Under the pieces are notes generated by a model that saw only the letters and a list, made by a program, of their open reading frames with translations, ran no database searches and was not told the DNA's origin. The position numbers and the translations under genes are program-made. A stretch of DNA of 64,000 nucleotides. Source: Aquilaria yunnanensis. Its lineage: Eukaryota; Streptophyta; Magnoliopsida; Malvales; Thymelaeaceae. This document shows positions 57,501-64,000 of the stretch, one piece after another; position 1 is the first letter of the stretch, and each line of letters opens with the position of its first letter. The stretch lies in NCBI GenBank assembly GCA_039654915.1, contig CM077594.1, forward strand, positions 33,577,001 through 33,641,000. The letters run 5' to 3'.

Positions 57501-59640
57501 TTCCTGTCATAGAGGTTCTAAGGAAATCTCCTTAACCTCAAACTTCAATCAATTTTTCAAACACAGTCAATTTTTCTTCAATGATAGGAGAGTTCCTGTC
57601 GTAGAGGTTCTAAGGGAATCTCTGTAACCTCAAACTCAGTCAATTTTTCTTCAACGATAGGAGAGTTCCTGTCGTAGAGGTTCTAAGAAATCTCCTTAAC
57701 CTCAAACCTCAATCAATTTTTCAGACACAATCAATTTTTCTTTATCGATAGGAGAGTTCCTGTCAAAGAGGTTTTAGGGAAATCTCCTTAACCTCAAACT
57801 TGAATCAATTTTTCAAACACAGTCAATTTTTCTTCAACGATTGGAGAGTTCCTGTCGTAGAGGTTCTACGGAAATCTCCTTAACCTCAAACACAATTAAT
57901 TTTTCTTCAACGATATAAGAGTTCCTGTTGTAGAGGTTCTAAGGAAAGCTCCTTAACCTGAAACCTAATCAAATTTTTAAACTCAATCAATTTTTCTTCA
58001 ACGATAGGAGAGTTCCTGTTGTAGACGTTCTAAGGAAATCTCCCTCACCTTAAAATTCAACCAATTTTTCAAACATAGTCAATTTTCTCAAACGATAGGA
58101 GTGTTGCTGTCATTGAGGGTGTGAAGAAATCTCCTTAACCCCAAACTTCAATCAATTTTTCAAACACGGCCAATTTTTCTCCAACGATAGGCGAGTTCCT
58201 GTCGTTGAGGTTCTAAGGAAATCTCCTTAATCTCGAACTTCAATCAACTTTTCAAACACAGTCAATTTTCTCCAACGATAGGAGAGTTCCTGTCATAGAG
58301 GCTCTAAGGAAATCTGCTTAAACTCAAACTTCAATCAATTTTTCAAACACAGTCAATTTTTCTGCAACGATAAGAGAGTTCTTGTCGTAAAGGTTCTAAG
58401 GAAATCTCCTTAACATCAAACTTCAATCAATTTTTCAAACACAGTCAACTTTTCTTCAATGAGAGGAGAGTTCTTGTCATAGAGGTTCTAAGGAAATCTC
58501 GTAAAACTCAAACTTCAATCAATTTTTCAAACACAGTCAATTTTTGTTAAATGATAGGAGAGTTCTTATCGTAGAGGTTCTAAGCAAATCATCTTAACCT
58601 CAAACTTCAATTAATTTTTCAAATACAGTCAACCTGTCGTAAAGGTTCTAAGGAAATCTGCTTAACCTTAAACTTCAATTAATTTTTCAGACACAGTCAA
58701 TTTTATTTCAATTATAGGAGAGTTCCTGTCGTAGAGGTTTTAAGGAAATCTCGTTAAACGCAAACTTCAATAACTTTTTAAACACAGTCAATTTTTCTTC
58801 AATTACAGAAGAGTTCCTGTCGTAGAGGTTTTAAACAAATCTACCTCACCTCAAACTTCAATCAATTTTCCAAACACAGTCAATTTTTCTTCAACGGTAG
58901 GAGAGTTCCTGTCATAGAGGTTCTAAGGAAATCTCCTTAACCTCAAACTTCAATTAATTTTTCAAACACAGTCAATTTTTCTTCAACGATAGAAGAATTC
59001 TTGTCGAAGAGGTTCTAATGAAATCTCAATAACTTCAAACTTAGTCAATTTTTCTTCAATGATATGAGAGTTCCTGTCATAGAGGTTCTAAGGAAATCTC
59101 CATAACCTCAAATCTCAATCAATTTTTCAAATATAGTCAATTTTTCTTCAACAATAAGAGAGTTACTATCGTAGAGGTTCTAGTGAAATCTCCTTAACCT
59201 CAAACTTGAACCAATTTTTTAGAGACAGTCAATTTTTATTCAACGATGGGAGAGTTCCTATCGTAAAGGTTCTAAGAAAATCTCCTTAACCTCAAACTCA
59301 ATCAATTTTTCTTCAATAATTTGAGAGTTCCTGTCGTAAAGGTTTTAAAGAAAACTCCTTAACCTAAAACTCAATCAAATTTTCAAACTCAGTCAATTTT
59401 TCTTCAACGATATGATAGTTCCTGTCGTAGAGGTTCTAAGGAAATCTCCTTAACCTCAAACTTCAATCAATTTCTCAAACACAGGCAATTTTTCTTCAAC
59501 GATTGGAGAGTTCCTGTCGTAGAGGTTCTAACGAAATCTTGTTAAAATCAAACTTCAATGAATTTTTCAAACACAGTAAATTTTTCTTCAACGACAGGAG
59601 AGTTCCTGTCGTAGAGGTTCTAAGGAAATCTCTTTAACCA
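54541..59640 (+). repeat. HOR-C segment, copy 2 of the 5.1-kb duplicated block
   Basis: This is the downstream partner of 32326-37500. It has one extra monomer near 55020-55110 and lacks about 65 bp at 58.4 kb relative to copy 1. The left limit of the match falls at the monomer next to the transposon in copy 1, and no transposon is present here. Past about 58.5 kb the match is looser but still visible in order (AAACAAATCT near 58832 against 36654; CTCAAATCTCAATC near 59107 against 36927). Confidence 0.83.
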
Positions 59641-61500
59641 CAAACTTCAATCAATTTTTCAAACACAGTCAATTTTCTCCAACGATAGGAAAGTTCCTGT
59701 CGTAGAGGTTCTAAGGAAATCTGCGTAACTTTAAACTTAAATCAATTTTTCAAACACAATCAATTTTCTTCAACGCTAGGAGAGCTCCTATCATAGAGGT
59801 TCTAAGGATATCTACTTAACTTCAAACTTCAATCAACTTTTCAAACACAGTCAATTTTTCTTCAACGATAGGAGAGTTCCTGTCGTAGAAGTTATAAGGA
59901 AATATCCTAAACCTCAAACTTCAATCAATTTTTCAAACACAGTCAATTTTCTCCAACGATAGGAAAGTTCCTGTCGTAGAGGTTCTAAGGAAACCTACTT
60001 AACTTTAAAATTTAATCAATTTTTCAAACACAGTCAATATTTCTTCAACGATGGGAGAGTTCTTGTCGTAGATGTTATAAGGAAATCTCCTCAACCTTAA
60101 ACTTCAATCAATTTTTCAAACACAGTCAATTTTTCTCCAACGATAGGAGAGTTCCTGCCATAAGGGTTTTAAGGAAATCTCCCTAAACTCAAACCTCAAT
60201 CAATTTTTCAAACACCGCCAAGTCAATTTTCTCCAACGGTAAGAAAGTTCCTGTCGTAGAGGTTCTAAGGAAATCTACTTAACTTCAAACATCAATCAAT
60301 TTTTCAAATACAGTCAATTTGTCTTCAACGATAGGAGAGTTCCTGTCCTAGAGGTTCTAAGGAAATCTCCTTAACCTCAAACTTAAATTAATTTTGCAAA
60401 GACAGTCAATTTCTCTTCAACGATAGGAGAGTTCATGTCGTAAACGTTATAAGGAAAGCTCCTTAACCTAAAACTTCAATCAATTTTTCAAACACAGTCA
60501 ATTTTTCTACAACGATAGGAGAGTTCCTGTCGTAGAGGTTTAAAGGAAATCTCTTTAACCTCAAATTTCAATCAATTTTTCAAACACAGTCAATTTTCTC
60601 CAACGGTAGCAGAGTTCCTGTCGTACAGGTTTTAAGGAAATCTCCTTAACCCCAAACTTTAATCAATTTTTCAAACAAAGTCAATTTTCTCAAACGATAT
60701 GAGAGTTCCTGTCGTAGAGGTTCTAAGGAAATCTCCTCAACCTCAATCATCAATCAATTTTTCAAAAACAGTCAATTTTCTTCAACAATTGGAGAGTTCC
60801 TGTTGTAGAGGTTTTAGGGAAATCTACTTAACTTCAAACTTCAATCAATTTTTCAAACACGGTCAATTTTTTTTCAACGATAGAAGAGTTCCTGTCATAG
60901 AGGTTAGAAGGAAATCTCCTTAACCTCAAATTTCAATAAATTTTTCAAACAAAGTCAATTTTCTCGAACGATAGCTGAATTCCTGTCGTAGAGATTGTAA
61001 GGACATCTCCTCAACCTCAAACATCAATCAATTTTTCAAACACAATCAATTTACTTCAACGATAGGAGAGTTCCTGTCGTAGAGGTTATAAGGAAATCTG
61101 CTTAACCTTAAAGTTCAATCAATTTTTCAAACACAATCATTTTTTCCTCAACGATAGGAGAGTTCCTGTCCTAAAGGTTCTAAGCAATTCTCCTTAACCT
61201 CAAACTTCAATCAATTTTTCAAACACAGTCAATTTTTCTTCAACGATAGTAGCGTTTCTGTCGTAAGGGTTCTAACGAAATCTCCATAAACTCAAACTTC
61301 AATCAATTTTTCAAACACCGTCAAGTCAATTTTCTCCAACGATAGGAGAGTTCCTGCCGTAGAGGTTCTAAGGAAATCTACTTAACTTCAAACTTCAATC
61401 AATGTTTTAAACACAGTTAATTTTTCTGCAACGATAAGAGAGTTCCTGTCGTAGAGGTTCTAAGCAACTCTCCTTAACCTTAAACTTCAATCAATTTTTC
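59641..61500 (+). repeat. Diverged satellite tail
   Basis: Monomers continue in register. The 6-bp insertion class occurs near 60215 (ACCGCCAAGTCAATTTT) and 61320 (ACCGTCAAGTCAATTTT). No gene is seen. Confidence 0.78.
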
Positions 61501-62400
61501 AAACAAAGTCAATTTTCTTGAACGATAGGCAAATTCCGATCGTAGAGGTTATAAGGAAATCTCCTCAACCTCAAACATAAATTAATTTTTCAAACACAGT
61601 CAATTTTCTTCAACGATAAGAGAGTTCCTGTCGTAGAGCTTTTAAGGAAATCTACTTAACTTGAAACCTCAATCAATTTTTCAAACATAATCAATTTTTC
61701 TTCAACGTTAGGAGAGTTCCTGTCCTAGAGTTTCTAAAGAAATCTCCTTATCGTCAAACTTCAATTAATTTTTCAAAGACAGTCAATTTTTCTTCAACGA
61801 TAAGAGAGTTCCTGTCGTAGGCGTTATAAGGAAATCTCCTTAACCTCAAACTTCAATCAATTTTTCAAACACAGTCAATTTTTCTCCAACGATAGGAGAG
61901 TTCTTGTCCTAGAGGTTCTAAGGAAATCGCCTTAACCTCAAAGTTGAATCAATTTTTCAAACACAGTTAATTTTTCTCCAACGATAGGAGAGTTCCTGTC
62001 ATAGAGGTTCTAAGAAAATGTCCTAAACCTCAAACTTTAATCAATTTTTCAAACACAGTCAATTTTCTCGTACGATAGGAGAGTTCCTGTCGTAGAGGTT
62101 TTAAGGAAATCTCCTCAACCTCAAACATTAATCAATTTTTCAAACACAGTCAATTTTTCTTCAATGATAGGAGAGTTCCTGTCGTTGAGGTTTTAAGGAA
62201 ATCTACTTCACCTCAAACTTCAATCAATTTTTCAAACACAGTCAATTTTCTTGAACGATAGGCGAATTCCGATCGTATAGGTTCTAAGGAAATCTCCTCA
62301 ACCTCAAACATAAATTAATTTTTCAAACACAGTCAATTTTCTTCAACGATAAGGGAGTTCATGTCGTAGAGCTTCTAAGGAAATCTACTTAACTTGAAAC
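61501..62400 (+). repeat. Duplication, 733-bp period (8 monomers)
   Basis: CTTGAACGATAGGC(A/G)AATTCCGATCG begins at 61517 and 62250. It is followed in both places by CTCCTCAACCTCAAACATAA and AGAGCTT(T/C)TAAGG. Confidence 0.85.
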
Positions 62401-62639
62401 CTCAATCAATTTTTCAAACACAGTCAATTTTTGTTTAACGATAGGAGAGTTCCTGTCCTAGAGGTTCTAAGGAAATCTCCTTAACGTCAAACTTCAATTT
62501 TTCTTGAACGATAGGAGAGTTTCTGTCGTAGACGTTATAAGGAAATCTCCTTAACCTCAAACTTCAATCAATTTTTCAAACAAAGTCAATTTTCTCGAAC
62601 GTAGCAGATTTCCCTTCGTAGAGGTTCTAAGGAATTCTC

Positions 62640-63600
62640 CATAACCTCAAACTTCAATCAATTTTTGAAACACAGTCAATTTTTCTCCAACGATAGGAGA
62701 TTTCATGTCGTAGAGGTTCTAAGGAAATCGCCTTAACCTCAAAGTTGAATCAATTTTTTAAACATAGTCAATTTTTCTCCAACGATAGGAGAGTTCCTGT
62801 CGTAGAGGTTCTAAGAAAATCTCCTTTGCCTCAAACTTTAATAAATTTTTCAAACAAAGTCAATTTCCTCTAACGATAGGAGAGTTTCCTGTCGGACAGG
62901 TTTTAAGGAAATCTCCTTAACCTCAAACTTTAATCAATTTTTCAAACAAAGTCAATTTTTTCGAACGATAGGAGAGTTCTTGTCGTAGAGGTTCTAAGGA
63001 AATCTGCTTAACCTCAAACCTCAAGCAATTTTTCAAGCACAGTCAATTTTTTTATAACGATAAGAGAGTTCCTGTCCTAGAGGTTCTAAGGACATCTCCT
63101 TAACCTCAAACTTCAATCAATTTTTCAAACACAGTCAATTTTTCTCCAACGATAGGAGAGTTCATGTCGTAGAGGTTCTAAGGAAATCGCCTTAACCTCA
63201 AAGTTGAATCAATTTTTTAAACACAGTCAATTTTTCTCCAATGATAGGAGAGTTCCTGTCGTGGAGGTTCTAAGAAAATCTCCTAAGCCTCAAACTTTAA
63301 TAAATTTTTTAAACACAATCAATTTCCTCTAACGATAGGAGAGTTTCCTGTCGGACAAGTTTTAAGGAAACCTCCTTAACCTCAAACTTTAATCAATTTT
63401 TCAAACAAAGTCAATTTTCTCGAACGATAGGAGAGTTCTTGTCGTAGAGGTTCTAAGGAAATCTGCTTAACCTCAAACCTCAAGCAATTTTTCAAACACA
63501 GTCAATTTTTTGGTAACGATAGGAGAGTTCCTGTCCTAGAGGTTCTAAGGACATCTCCTTAACCTCAAACTTCAATCAATTTTTCAAACACAGTCAATTT
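62640..63600 (+). repeat. Tandem duplication, 459-bp period (5 monomers)
   Basis: AAAGTTGAATCAATTTTTTA lies at 62741 and 63200. Both copies share GAGTTTCCTGTCGGACA, which carries an extra T, and CAAACCTCAAGCAATTTTTC. A related AAAGTTGAATC at 61940 is 801 bp upstream of the first. Confidence 0.9.
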
Positions 63601-64000
63601 TTCTCCAACGATAGGAGAGTTCTTGTCGTAGAGGTTCTAAAGAAATTTCCTAAACCTCAAACTTCAATCCATTTTTCAAACACAGTCAATTTTCTTTAAT
63701 GATATGAGAGTTCCTGTCGTACAGGTTTTAAGAAAATCTCCTTTACCTCAAACTTTAATCATGTTTTTAAACAAACTCAATTTTCTCGAACGATGGGAGA
63801 GTTCCTGTCGTAGAGGTTCTAAGGAAATCACCTCAACCTCAAACATCAGTTAATTTTTCAAACACAGTCAATTTTCTTCAACGATAGAAGAGTTCATGTC
63901 GTAGAGGTTTTAAGGAAATCTCCTTAACTTGAAACTTCATTCAATTTTTCAAAAATAGTCAATTTTTAATCAACGATAAGAGAGTTCCGGTCGTTGAGGC
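63601..64000 (+). repeat. Satellite continuing past the window end
   Basis: About four ordinary monomers continue in the same orientation. The array is therefore truncated at both window edges, and its true length is unknown. Confidence 0.9.

Noticed and set aside
1..64000. CRISPR-like array, because short segments recur at regular spacing
   Set aside because: The whole monomer is conserved, including the parts that would have to be unique spacers, and the unit is 91-92 bp over tens of kilobases. This is satellite DNA.
1..64000. CENP-B box as a centromere marker
   Set aside because: I found no match to the TTCG....A..CGGG core in the satellite monomers; CGGG runs are essentially limited to the transposon.

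Overview
The window is almost entirely one satellite DNA array, interrupted by a single transposon. About 62.5 kb of the 64 kb consists of head-to-tail monomers of 91-92 bp, about 36% G+C in a consensus-like copy. All of them lie in the same orientation, so there are roughly 680 copies. I see no protein-coding gene, rRNA, tRNA, CRISPR array or promoter that I can support. The host is probably a flowering plant: the only non-satellite DNA is a 1,508-bp hAT-type element with TAGGGATGGCAA ends and GGGTTCGGGTC-rich arms, a style common in angiosperm genomes. I do not recognise the monomer family and name no species. A long, homogeneous, gene-free array of this kind suggests centromeric, pericentromeric or subtelomeric heterochromatin; the sequence alone does not decide which.

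Layout. 1-5040: 4.6 near-identical copies of a 12-monomer higher-order repeat (HOR-A, 1,098 bp). 5041-16730: HOR-A blocks alternate with a second set of monomers (HOR-B), giving spacings of 27, 28 and 12 monomers. 16731-30801: older, diverged material carrying relics of HOR-B (near 19.07, 24.73 and 26.73 kb) and HOR-A (20.2-23.3 kb), with several small local duplications. 30810-32317: the hAT-type element, flanked by a perfect 8-bp duplication of satellite sequence. 32326-37500: a third organisation (HOR-C) containing 73-bp short monomers. 37501-54540: highly diverged monomers with local tandem duplications of 514, 970 and 367 bp. 54541-59640: a second copy of the 32.3-37.5 kb segment, about 22.2-22.3 kb away. 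59641-64000: a tail with 733-bp and 459-bp duplications.

How it fits together. Similarity between repeat units is highest at the left edge and falls to the right, as expected if HOR-A was amplified recently and older layers were left behind. Most unit lengths are whole numbers of monomers, consistent with unequal exchange in monomer register. Within each monomer two features recur: a paired TCAATTTTTC tract 18 bp apart, and a 9-bp dyad around GAGT. Compensated changes in both arms of the dyad occur in separate variants. These are the best candidates for something functional (nucleosome placement, protein binding or hairpin formation), but function is inference only.
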